Positions 28,101-37,176 of a stretch of 58,995 bases of DNA are shown in pieces. How positions within the stretch are numbered: position 1 is the first letter of the stretch; each line of letters begins with the position of its first letter. The DNA comes from Sphingobacteriales bacterium (lineage in GTDB: Bacteria > Bacteroidota > Bacteroidia > Sphingobacteriales > Sphingobacteriaceae), in NCBI GenBank assembly GCA_015654985.1, contig JAATFW010000020.1, forward strand, positions 1 to 58,995, in the 5' to 3' direction. Under the pieces are notes generated by a model, which saw nothing but the letters and a program-made list of their open reading frames with translations, searched no databases and was not told the DNA's origin. Made by a program: the position numbers and the translations under genes.

Positions 28101-31100
28101 CTATTTTATTTTCTTCCAGTTACTTAATGTAAATTCAAATTGCTGGTGCAGGGGTAAACTCAATTCGAAAACGATATTATTAAGATCGGCTGATACCAAT
28201 ACCAACGAACCATTGTGCAGCCCGGCCAGTGATTTCGCCAGCGAAAGACCTATGCCAGTACCCTGTTTATCATTATTCCTTAGTCTGAAAAAAGGTTCAA
28301 ATATCTTTTCCCTGAACTCCTCTGATATAGCTCTACCGTCGTTCATGAAGCGGATGGTAAATTGTTCATCCCCGGCTTTAACCATAGGTAAACTCACAAC
28401 AGCTTTTGCAGCAGCATATTTAATTGCGTTGGAAATCAGATTAGTACATATTTTCATTAAGGCTTCAGGATCTGCGAAAGCGACCACATGGTTTTTAGGT
28501 AATTCAATAATCAGGGTAATTTGCTGCTTTTCTGCCTCTTGTTTAAATACTTCGATCTGTTCCCTCAGCAAGTTATTGATATCGACATTGACGAAATTTA
28601 ACCCGAATTGGTTCATTTCAGCTTGTCTGAAATCAAGCAGTTGACCGGTCAGTTCAGCTAAACGCCTGGCATTCTTCTCGACCATCAATACGCTTTTTTT
28701 TATGTCAGGCTGCTCCTGCACCTTTTTTATGAGCTGCTCAACCGGAACTAAAATCAAAGTCAGCGGTGTTTGTATCTCATGTGCGATGTTCGTAAAAAAC
28801 TCAATTTTTGACTGGTAAACCTCCTTCTCTTTCTTGTGTTCAAACAGCCTTAGCTTATCTGAGTTTTTTCGGTTCGTATAATGATGATAATAGCTGACCG
28901 ATAGGTAAAGAATAGCGCCTGAGACTATGATATAAAGAAAGAAAGCCCAATAGCTTTTCCAAAAAGGCGGCAGTATCTTAATCTCCAGGCGGCGTTCTTT
29001 TCCTTTCCATGAACCTACATTACTTTCAGCCCGTACCACGAAGGTGTAACTGCCAGGTGACAAGTCCGTAAAAAAAGCTTTTCGATTGCTTTTTAAATAG
29101 GTCCAGCCCCCATCCAGGCCTTTCATCAGATATTCGTAATGGGTTACTTCCGGCGATGCATAGTTTAGCGCGGCAAACTCGATGCTGAAATTGTTTTGAT
29201 CATGGGTCAATACAATCGTGTCAGTGTAAATGAGTGATTTACTGAGCAGGCTGCCCGTCCCACCAGGAATAAGCTCTTTATTATTAACCTGAAAACCGGT
29301 AATATAAGTAGAGGGGCTGATATCGGTTTTGCGAAACTCCGCCGGGTCAAAGGCGATCAAACCTTTTACAGTGCCAAAATACATTTTACCGTTCGGATCC
29401 TTATAAGCAGAATTATAATTAAACTGATTAGTGATCAGCCCGTTTGAACTGGTATAGATCTTAAACTTTTCGGTGTGAAGATCCAGGCATATCAAGCCTT
29501 TAAGTGAACTGATCCACAAACGTTTGTAGTTGTCCTCCATCGCCCGGAAAAATACATTAGTGGGAAGGTTCTGTTCGGTCGTGAATTTTTTAATGGTTTT
29601 GCGGTCAGAAGCCAGTTTAATGAGCCCTCCGCCTTCTGTCGTAAACCACATGGCATGATTACTATCCTCCAATATACCATATACAGGGAATTCATTTATA
29701 GTTTTGTTTTTTACCCGGTCGCCAAAAGAGATGGCACCATGGTGTCGGGTTTTAAAGTTGTAAAATAGTGCGCCCCGTCCCAGGCTGCCTACCCAGATGT
29801 TTCCTTCGTGATCTTCCTTAATGTCGTAAACCGAAGTATGGTAAGGGATTTGTTTAACCCGGGTAAATGTTTTCGCTTTGATATTATAAGAAAATAAACC
29901 GGAGCCAGTGCCGATCGTGCCGATCAGCAGAGTGCTGTCCCTGGTTTGGTGAATACAAAATACAAAATTACTAACCAATTTGTTTTTTTTATCGATCAGT
30001 TTAAAGCGGCCGGTCACCAGACCCGTACGCGTATTCATTACCTCCATACCATGCAAAAATGGGCCGAGATATAATTGGTCACCTACAGCCAATAAGCCAT
30101 GTATATTGGGATAGGACAAGTGGTCAGGTTTACCGTAGGCTGTATAGCTCGTAAATATGCCCGTTTTTAAATTCAATTTATTAAGGCCTGCATCTTCGGT
30201 GCCGATCCATAGATTGCCTTTATTATCGGGACTGATCTCCCGGACAGCATTACCCGAAATGGAATTCGTACCAAGCAAAGGATAATATTTTTCAAAGCGT
30301 GAATTCTCTTTGGAATAATAATTCAATCCGCCAAAAAAAGTGCCGGCCCACATGCCCCCCTGCTTGTCCTTGCAGATGGTGTATACCGCATTATCTGTAA
30401 TAGCGTAGGGGTCGTCGGCGCGTTTGTGCAAGTTCTGACAGCTATTATTCGTAAGGTTATAAATATAAATGCCCGACTCGGTTGCCACCCAGTATTTATC
30501 GGTATTCTCAGCGGCAATGTCGCGAATATAGATCTCGGCACCGTCTATGGGACTTAATGACAAGCTCCTGATCAACCCGGTTTTAATGTTGTAACTTTTT
30601 AGTCCCTGCTTAAAACATCCGATCAATAGTCTGTTGCTATCTATTGGCAAGATTTTACTGATTGTTCGTAAGTCAGCCGGAACGTTCTTGTTCACTATAC
30701 GAATATTGACAAATGACCTGTCTACCGTGTTGAACATTCTGAGCACTCCGTCGTTACTGCCTATCCACAACTTCATTTGGCTGTCGAAATTCAGACAAGA
30801 ACCCTGCATTTTCAAATCAATTACCCTGTTCTGCTCCTGTTTATATTCGTATAATTCGCCGTCAGCCAAAAACCATATATTATTTTGGGCATCTACTGAA
30901 ATATGAGAAATAGCAGCTTGCGGGGCGGTTTCGATCGCAGTAAAAATTTCCTTATAAGGGTCATACTTTAAAATACCCTGCCCTGAACCTAACCAAAGCA
31001 TTCCTTTTTTATCTTCTGCGATCGCAGAGATGATGTTGTTACCAATGTTTCCAAATTTATTGCCATTGTTACGGTAAGTTTTGAAAGTATAACCATCAAA

Positions 31101-31289
31101 GCGATTCAGTCCGCCCCGGCTACCGATCCAAATTAACCCTTTACTGTCCTGTATAATTGCACTGATCCTGTTATGGGCGAGTCCATCATCAGCTCCATAA
31201 TGCCTGAAGTAGTAAGATTGTCCATAGCATCCGGGTCCGTTAAACAGAAGGAGCAGCTTTAAAAAAACGAATTGAAATGTATGACGCAT
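28101..31289 (-). CDS. Reg_prop/Y_Y_Y sensor histidine kinase (split HTCS half)
   Basis: This 1062-aa membrane sensor has a signal peptide (to about residue 24) and Reg_prop propeller repeats (GLIWIGSRGGLNRFDG, NLWIGTEDAG and others) to about residue 690. A Y_Y_Y domain, one membrane helix near 778-800 and a HisKA domain with H837 in IAHEIQTPL follow. The ATPase domain has the N box NLISNAIKYA and GTGIGLSLAK. It stops after the ATPase domain, with no receiver or DNA-binding part; these are supplied by the next gene. Two departures from consensus: Q for R after the histidine (HEIQTPL), and a G1 box reading NDGRAI instead of DxGxG. The N variant occurs in other Bacteroidota kinases, so activity is still likely. 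The periplasmic propeller would bind the oligosaccharide inducer of the inverted locus. Confidence 0.95.
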   Translation of the reverse strand: MRHTFQFVFLKLLLLFNGPGCYGQSYYFRHYGADDGLAHNRISAIIQDSKGLIWIGSRGGLNRFDGYTFKTYRNNGNKFGNIGNNIISAIAEDKKGMLWLGSGQGILKYDPYKEIFTAIETAPQAAISHISVDAQNNIWFLADGELYEYKQEQNRVIDLKMQGSCLNFDSQMKLWIGSNDGVLRMFNTVDRSFVNIRIVNKNVPADLRTISKILPIDSNRLLIGCFKQGLKSYNIKTGLIRSLSLSPIDGAEIYIRDIAAENTDKYWVATESGIYIYNLTNNSCQNLHKRADDPYAITDNAVYTICKDKQGGMWAGTFFGGLNYYSKENSRFEKYYPLLGTNSISGNAVREISPDNKGNLWIGTEDAGLNKLNLKTGIFTSYTAYGKPDHLSYPNIHGLLAVGDQLYLGPFLHGMEVMNTRTGLVTGRFKLIDKKNKLVSNFVFCIHQTRDSTLLIGTIGTGSGLFSYNIKAKTFTRVKQIPYHTSVYDIKEDHEGNIWVGSLGRGALFYNFKTRHHGAISFGDRVKNKTINEFPVYGILEDSNHAMWFTTEGGGLIKLASDRKTIKKFTTEQNLPTNVFFRAMEDNYKRLWISSLKGLICLDLHTEKFKIYTSSNGLITNQFNYNSAYKDPNGKMYFGTVKGLIAFDPAEFRKTDISPSTYITGFQVNNKELIPGGTGSLLSKSLIYTDTIVLTHDQNNFSIEFAALNYASPEVTHYEYLMKGLDGGWTYLKSNRKAFFTDLSPGSYTFVVRAESNVGSWKGKERRLEIKILPPFWKSYWAFFLYIIVSGAILYLSVSYYHHYTNRKNSDKLRLFEHKKEKEVYQSKIEFFTNIAHEIQTPLTLILVPVEQLIKKVQEQPDIKKSVLMVEKNARRLAELTGQLLDFRQAEMNQFGLNFVNVDINNLLREQIEVFKQEAEKQQITLIIELPKNHVVAFADPEALMKICTNLISNAIKYAAAKAVVSLPMVKAGDEQFTIRFMNDGRAISEEFREKIFEPFFRLRNNDKQGTGIGLSLAKSLAGLHNGSLVLVSADLNNIVFELSLPLHQQFEFTLSNWKKIK

Positions 31290-31346
31290 AATCGGCTAGC
31301 CAAATATATTAAAATGATGTAGTTCCATTCCGTTCAGTTTTAAAAC

Positions 31347-31403
31347 TTGAGACAATTCGATAAAAACTTGAACAGATTATGCAAACTGCGTTCATTTGCT
31401 TTG
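31347..31403 (+). promoter_or_regulatory. Split-HTCS-type tandem operator P3 with -7-like box, plus strand
   Basis: Plus strand: TTGAGACAATTCGA from 31347, a second half-site TTGAACAGATTA 21 bp later, and TTGCTTTG at 31396-31403, 44 bp after the A of ACAATTCG (31352). By hand count it agrees with P1 at 34 of 52 positions. It points toward the SusC at 31803, leaving a 400-nt leader close in size to the P2 leader. It could also serve the divergent kinase gene. Confidence 0.5.
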
Positions 31404-31567
31404 TACAAGGCCGGCTCTTTGCAACCGGTTGTCATCAGTAGATGCCTAAAGAAGAGATCTCCTTAAAAGAAGCCTTCTGAAATTCGAAATGTTCTTTTGA
31501 TATGAACAGTTTTAAAATGCCTGCTTTGCTCTCACTATGATCCCGTTTGTCGTTTTTTTATCAAAAT

Positions 31568-31605
31568 CCCCCTCTTAATAAGTGATTTCACCCCTCAATA
31601 CTTTA
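31568..31605 (+). promoter_or_regulatory. C-rich tandem operator, copy B, with -7-like box
   Basis: CCCCCT (31568-31573) and ACCCCT (31590-31595), a 22-bp step, are followed by ATACTTTA (31598-31605). It is the counterpart of copies A (8559) and C (50039). It lies 198 bp before the SusC start codon and downstream of P3, so a transcript from P3 would run through it. Confidence 0.5.
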
Positions 31606-31802
31606 CTCCGCCATTGCGATATTGTGGCTGCAAACTAATTCAAACAGCGTGAAAGGTGGCTACGGGATTCATATTAATCAATCTTAACCAATTAAGTTAT
31701 GGCGGTAAAAAAAGGAAGAAGATCAATCGTTCGTCAGGTAGTTAATAAATGTCACTCTGACATCTTTAAATGTTTAATATCTAATATTTTATTCCAGTAA
31801 TT

Positions 31803-34800
31803 ATGAAAGAAACCTTACAACAATTTTTAAAGAAGGGCAAAAGGGTATTTGCACTTTTTTTGTTACTTTTTATATATAAGACCAGTTTTTCTCAACAGGT
31901 AAATATAAGAGGAGTTGTGCGGGATGTCACCGGACCATTGCCGGGGGTGACCGTGAAAGTAGTTGGGTCGTCAGTTGGAGCAATAACCGATGCTATGGGA
32001 GTATTCAGGGTTAGGGCAAACAATAATTCGGGCTTGTCTTTTACTTTTATAGGTTACAAAGAAGAAACTATTTCTTTGGCTGAGAAAACAGCGTCAGCGG
32101 GAGGGGAGATCGTTTTGAACGTATTGCTTAAATCGGAAGAAAACTCTCTTGAGGAAGTAGTAGTGGTGGGTTTCGGAACTCAGAAAAAGGTTAATCTAAC
32201 CGGAGCTGTAGGGACTGTTAATGCGAAAGCTCTTGCAGACAGACCTGTACAAAATGCTACGCAAGCTCTGCAGGGCCTTGTTACCGGTCTCAATATTTCA
32301 CAGAACAATGGTTCGCTGGAAAGTACTGCAAGTATTAATATCAGAGGAACGGGGACTATTGGTAACTCTTCGTCAGCTCCTCTTGTGCTCGTTGACGGAA
32401 TGGAAGGCTAGCTTAACGTGATCAATCCTCAGGATATAGATAATATATCAGTACTAAAAGACGCCGCGGCCTCTGCTGTTTATGGTTCGCGCGCAGCTTT
32501 TGGGGTGATATTAGTTACTACGAAGAGGGGTAAAGCAGGCAGGACGCAATTGAATTATAATGATAATTTCCGTTCGTCAAAACCTGTACTATTACCTAAA
32601 ATGATGGATTCTTATACTTTCGCTCTTTATTTCAATGATGCAAGTATAAATGGTAATAGTAGCGCTCATTTTAGTGAGGAGCATCTTCAACGCATATTGG
32701 ATTATCAAGCTGGTAAGATAACAACCAGTATCATCCCTAATCCTAATAATACTCAATATTGGGCTGATGGATATGATTCGGGGAATGATAACGTTGACTG
32801 GTATCAGGCGATGTACAGAGACAATGCTTTTTCCCAGGAACATAATCTCAGCCTGACAGGGGGTAGCGACAAAACGACCTATTACCTGTCGGGAAATTAT
32901 ATGGATCAGAATGGCATGATGCAGTTTAACCAGGATTTTTACAAGCGTTATGGTGTAACAGGCAAAATTAGTTCGAAATTAACGGATGAGATAAGTATTA
33001 ATTATTCAAGCCGTTTTTTGCGGGAAGAATATCAGCGGCCTTCTGCCTTAACAGACGGATTTTATGAAACAATTGGCAGGCAGGGCTGGCCTACTTTACC
33101 TTTGTATGATCCTAACGGATATTTATATGGAGCTCCTTCTCCGGCCCTTAGCATGGCTGAAGGAGGGAAAGATAATTATCAGAAGGACTATCTCTATCAG
33201 CAATTACAATTGGTATTTGAGCCAATAAAAGGATGGAGAACATTTGGTGAATTTAACTACAGGACCCGCAATGACTTTCGTCACTGGGATGCACAATTAA
33301 CATATAATCACGACGCTCAGGGGATTCCGTATATCTACAATTCCAGTTCTAATGTGTATGAATATGGTTATAAAGAGAATTATTTCAATACCAATATCTA
33401 TTCTGAATATTCAAAAACTTTAGCCGAAAAACACAATTTTAAGTTAATGGCTGGTTTTCAATCAGAAAGAAATAAATACCATGATGTCGGAGCTCAGCGT
33501 AATGGTATTATAGTTCCATCTATTCCAACATTAAATACAACATCAGGTATCGATTACTACGGAACAGTAGTATCCCCTACAGTTTCGGGTGAATACGTCA
33601 ACTGGTCCACCGCAGGATTTTTCAGCCGGATTAACTATGATTTTGACGGACGTTACCTTATTGAAGGTAACTTGCGGTACGATGCTTCTTCCCGGTTCAG
33701 ATCAGATAAACGCTGGAACTGGTTTCCTTCAGTTTCAGCCGGATGGAATGTTGCAAGAGAAGAATTCTGGAAAAATAATATTCCGGTTGTAAATACAATG
33801 AAGTTCCGTGCTTCTTATGGTGAACTGGGAAATCAGAAGCCAAAAGATAGCGGGACCGCCGCGGACAGATATTATCCCACCTATCTTATTATGCCTGTAG
33901 GGACAGCTAATGGAACATGGCTTATTAACGGAGCCCAACCTAACACAGCGAGCGCTCCGACTCTTATAAGTACGTCACTTACCTGGGAGACAGTTAAGAG
34001 CTATGATGTTGGACTTGACTGGGGAATGCTAAATAACCGGTTGACAGGTACTGTTGACTGGTTTAACCGGAAAACATTGAATATGATGGGACCGGCAGTA
34101 GAATTACCAGAGATCCTCGGAACGGCTGTTCCTTCAACAAATAATACAGATTTGAAGACAACAGGCTTTGAAGTTGAGATTGCCTGGGCCGACCGGCTTA
34201 AAAATGGGCTGGGATACAATCTCCGTTTACTGCTGTCAGATAATCAGACAACGATTACCAGATATCCAAATGCAACGGGATCTCTCAGTACTTATCGGGC
34301 TAACCAAAAAATGGGGGAAATTTGGGGTTATACAACACTTGGAATCGCCAAAAGCCAGGAAGAAATGGACGCCCATTTAGCTGCTTCCTCTAATGGTCAA
34401 AGCGTATTTGGCTCTCAATGGAGTGCGGGTGATATTATGTATGCTGATTACAATGGAGACGGCAAAATTGACTGGGGGAGTGATGTGGAAAGCGACTCTG
34501 GGGATAAGCACATTATTGGGAACAGCACTCCAAGATATTCTTTCGGGATTGACCTGAATATGGACTGGAAAGGTTTTGATTTCCGGGCATTCTTTCAGGG
34601 AGTAATGAAAAGAGATTATTGGCAGGGCAGCTATTTCTTCTGGGGAGCAACCGATAATAAATGGTGGTCGACAGGTTTAGTTGATCATGTCGACTATTTC
34701 CGTAGTGATCCTAATCATCCATTGGGTCAGAATTTAGATTCTTATTATCCAAGACCGATATTCGGGACAAGTAAAAACTTACAAACTCAAACCCGTTATT

Positions 34801-35036
34801 TACAGGACGCATCTTATATAAGGTTAAAGAATCTGCAGTTAGGCTACACACTTCCTGCTTTACTGACTAAGAGATTTGGATGTCAGAGGCTCAGAGCATA
34901 CGTATCAGGAGAAAACCTTTGGACCGGAACAAAGATGGCCAGGATGTTTGATCCCGAAACAATAGACGGGGGTTATAATGGAAGTGTTTATCCCCTTCAA
35001 AAGGTATTGTCGTTAGGTTTAAGTGTTACTTTCTAA
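31803..35036 (+). pseudogene. SusC-type receptor interrupted by one in-frame TAG
   Basis: A single frame encodes signal peptide, carboxypeptidase-D-like domain (VNIRGVVRDVTGPLPGVTV), plug start EEVVVVGFGTQKK, and a barrel ending LSLGLSVTF; total about 1077 codons. It is broken only by TAG at 32409-32411 (codon 203), just after LVLVDGMEG. The frame resumes at once with LNVINPQDIDNISVLKDAAASAVYG, exactly as in the intact SusC at 10675 where DGVEG is followed by DMNNVDPSDIE. So it is a point nonsense change with no frameshift. A one-base change from, for example, TCG, CAG or AAG would explain it. The rest is well preserved, so the stop is recent, suppressed, or a sequence error. The GTG at 32418 is not a credible restart since it lies inside the plug. 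SusD follows 10 bp later. Confidence 0.85.
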
Positions 35037-35046
35037 AGCAAGAACA

Positions 35047-37047
35047 ATGAATTTTTTAAAGAATATAAAGAAAAAGGCTTTATTTATTGCGGCTATAATA
35101 GTTTTCGTGGCTCCGTCATGTAAGAAGTTTCTTGACAAGGAGCCCCTGTCGAATATTACTCCTGACGCATATTTGGTAGAGGAGTCGCAGTTAGCATCGT
35201 ATGCGGTAGCAAGATATACCGATATTCTCCCTTCTCACGAAAACTGGAGCTTTGGCACTTTTGGTATCGACGGGAATACAGACAACATGGCGATTCCTGA
35301 TCTTGATAATAAATATATGCCTGGACTATGGAAAGTTGGAACAACCGGAGGAGACTGGAGTTTTACCAATATTTTCCAATGTAATTATTTTCTTCAAACA
35401 GTAGTACCGCGTTGGCAGACTAATATCCTGACCGGAGATGCAAATAACATCAAGCACTACATTGGCGAAATCTACTTTCTGAGGGCCTTTGAATATTTTA
35501 AAAAGCTTCAGGCTGTAGGTGACTTTCCTATAATAAAGACAGTCCTTCCTGACAATGCTGAAGTTTTGATAGAAGCCAGTAAAAGGCAACCCTGTAGTGA
35601 AGTCGCCCGGTTCATAATCTCGGATCTTGATTCTGCGACCACTTTGCTGCAAGCAACCTCGCCAGGTAATGGACGGAAAAACAGAATTAACAAAGCTTGT
35701 GCTCAGTTATTAAAATCGAGAGTAGCCTTGTTTGAGGGCACCTGGCTGAAGTATTTTAAAGGTACAGCTTTCGTTCCTAACGGAGATGGCTGGCCGGGCA
35801 AAGCTAAAGACTACAATGCAGCCTATCAGTATCCGTCAGGAAGTATCGATAATGAAATCCAATATTTTTTAGACGAGGCGATGTCTTCTGCAAAGGCTGT
35901 CGCCGATGCGGTTCCTCTGGTGGATAATACCGGCATAATAGAATCAGCAAATAACGAAAATCCATATTTCAATATGTTTAGTGCCGTCGATATGACTTCC
36001 TATAGCGAAGTATTATTATGGCGTCAGTACAGCAAGGCTATAGTTACCCACAATGTACCCGTAAACGCGCAGTTAGGAAACTATGCTGCAGGTTTAACAA
36101 GAAGTATGGTTGAGAGCTTTTTGATGGCTAATGGTTTGCCAATATATGCATCTGGAAGCGGCTACATGGGTGATGATTTGATCTCTGACGTAAGGACAGA
36201 CAGAGATGGCAGATTGACTCTTTTTCTTAAGGAACCAGACCAGAAAAATGTGTTGTTAAATTTTGGTCAGGGCGATCATGCGACGGAAATAGAGCCTATT
36301 CCTCAAATATTGGAGTCGAGCTACGAAAAGAAATATACAACAGGCTATACTATACGAAAGGGTTTGTCTTACGATGCAGCTCAGTGTGGAAATGGTGCAG
36401 GGTATACAGGTAGCATCATTTTTAGAGCTGTTGAAGCATATCTTAACTATATGGAAGCCTGTTACGAGAAGTCAGGTTTTTTAGACGCTGATGCAAGAAA
36501 ATATTGGCAACAGATTCGCTCAAGAGCAAAAGTAAGTACCGATATTGATAAAACCATTGCGGCTACAGATATGAGCATGGAAACAAAAGATTGGGGAGCG
36601 TACTCGGCAAACAGATTGGTGGATCCCACATTGTACAACATTCGAAGGGAGCGGCGTGATGAACTCATGGCAGAAGGATTACGTTTTATGGATTTGAAGC
36701 GCTGGCGTGCAATGGACCAGATGATCAATACTCCTTATCATGTTGAAGGGTTTAAATTATGGGGACCTATGAAAAACTGGTATGATCCTGCGAAACTCAT
36801 ATATGGTGCAACTAATTCAGCCGCCGTTGTTTCAGATCCCTCTTTAAGTTTATATCTGAGACCCCATGAAATTCGCAGCAACGCCGATTCCTATAAGGGC
36901 ACCAGGTGGGCAATGGCTCATTATTTGAGCCCGATTGCTATTCAGCATTTTAGAATAACTTCGACAGGCGATGATTATTCAACGTCTCCGATTTACCAAA
37001 ATCCAGGATGGCCGGTAGTTGGGGGTGCAGGTCCCATAGGATTCTAA
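35047..37047 (+). CDS. SusD/RagB-family lipoprotein
   Basis: I choose the ATG at 35047 (666 aa). The frame opens at 35023 but that ATG overlaps the end of SusC and adds eight residues before the signal peptide. From 35047 a lipoprotein signal runs to Cys25 (VAPSC). SusD features: KKFLDKEPLSNITPDAYL, YIGEIYFLRAFEYFKKLQ, AVEAYLNYMEACYEKSG, then RRERRDELMAEGLRFMDLKRW and a final FRITSTGDDYSTSPIYQNPGW-like end. It should partner the SusC upstream, which carries an amber stop. If that receptor is dead, this SusD has no dedicated channel, unless the SusC at 10675 substitutes. A perfect 18-bp hairpin starts five bases after the stop codon. Confidence 0.95.
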   Translation: MNFLKNIKKKALFIAAIIVFVAPSCKKFLDKEPLSNITPDAYLVEESQLASYAVARYTDILPSHENWSFGTFGIDGNTDNMAIPDLDNKYMPGLWKVGTTGGDWSFTNIFQCNYFLQTVVPRWQTNILTGDANNIKHYIGEIYFLRAFEYFKKLQAVGDFPIIKTVLPDNAEVLIEASKRQPCSEVARFIISDLDSATTLLQATSPGNGRKNRINKACAQLLKSRVALFEGTWLKYFKGTAFVPNGDGWPGKAKDYNAAYQYPSGSIDNEIQYFLDEAMSSAKAVADAVPLVDNTGIIESANNENPYFNMFSAVDMTSYSEVLLWRQYSKAIVTHNVPVNAQLGNYAAGLTRSMVESFLMANGLPIYASGSGYMGDDLISDVRTDRDGRLTLFLKEPDQKNVLLNFGQGDHATEIEPIPQILESSYEKKYTTGYTIRKGLSYDAAQCGNGAGYTGSIIFRAVEAYLNYMEACYEKSGFLDADARKYWQQIRSRAKVSTDIDKTIAATDMSMETKDWGAYSANRLVDPTLYNIRRERRDELMAEGLRFMDLKRWRAMDQMINTPYHVEGFKLWGPMKNWYDPAKLIYGATNSAAVVSDPSLSLYLRPHEIRSNADSYKGTRWAMAHYLSPIAIQHFRITSTGDDYSTSPIYQNPGWPVVGGAGPIGF

Positions 37048-37051
37048 GATT

Positions 37052-37098
37052 ATAAAAGTAATTGAAGGCCTGCATTGTACGCCTTCAATTACTTTTAT
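37052..37098 (+). terminator. Strong hairpin after SusD
   Basis: ATAAAAGTAATTGAAGGC (37052-37069) is perfectly complementary to 37081-37098, leaving an 11-nt loop. The stem ends in ACTTTTAT, with no longer T run. It lies five bases after the SusD stop, so it may end the transcript or lower expression of the downstream enzyme genes relative to SusCD by protecting the upstream RNA. Confidence 0.7.
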
Positions 37099-37176
37099 AT
37101 ATAATCTGTCTCACTTTTGTTTTTTTTAATCGTTATTCGCTAATAGTAGAATATCTGGTACATTATCAGGATTTTT

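Larger units (their letters stand above)
31290..31802. other. Divergent control region between split-sensor genes and plus-strand SusC
   Basis: This 513-bp non-coding stretch separates the minus-strand kinase start from the plus-strand SusC start. It holds a tandem AAAACTTGA repeat at 31342-31350 and 31363-31371 (21-bp step) inside the P3 operator, and a C-rich operator (copy B) at 31568-31605. It ends in an AT-rich leader that resembles the one at 8740-8886. No gene was recognised; the part between P3 and copy B (31404-31567) has no obvious feature. Confidence 0.6.

Noticed and set aside
32418..35036. Separate gene starting at GTG 32418
   Set aside because: It begins inside the plug domain with no signal peptide and continues the upstream frame exactly, so it is the 3' part of the amber-interrupted SusC.
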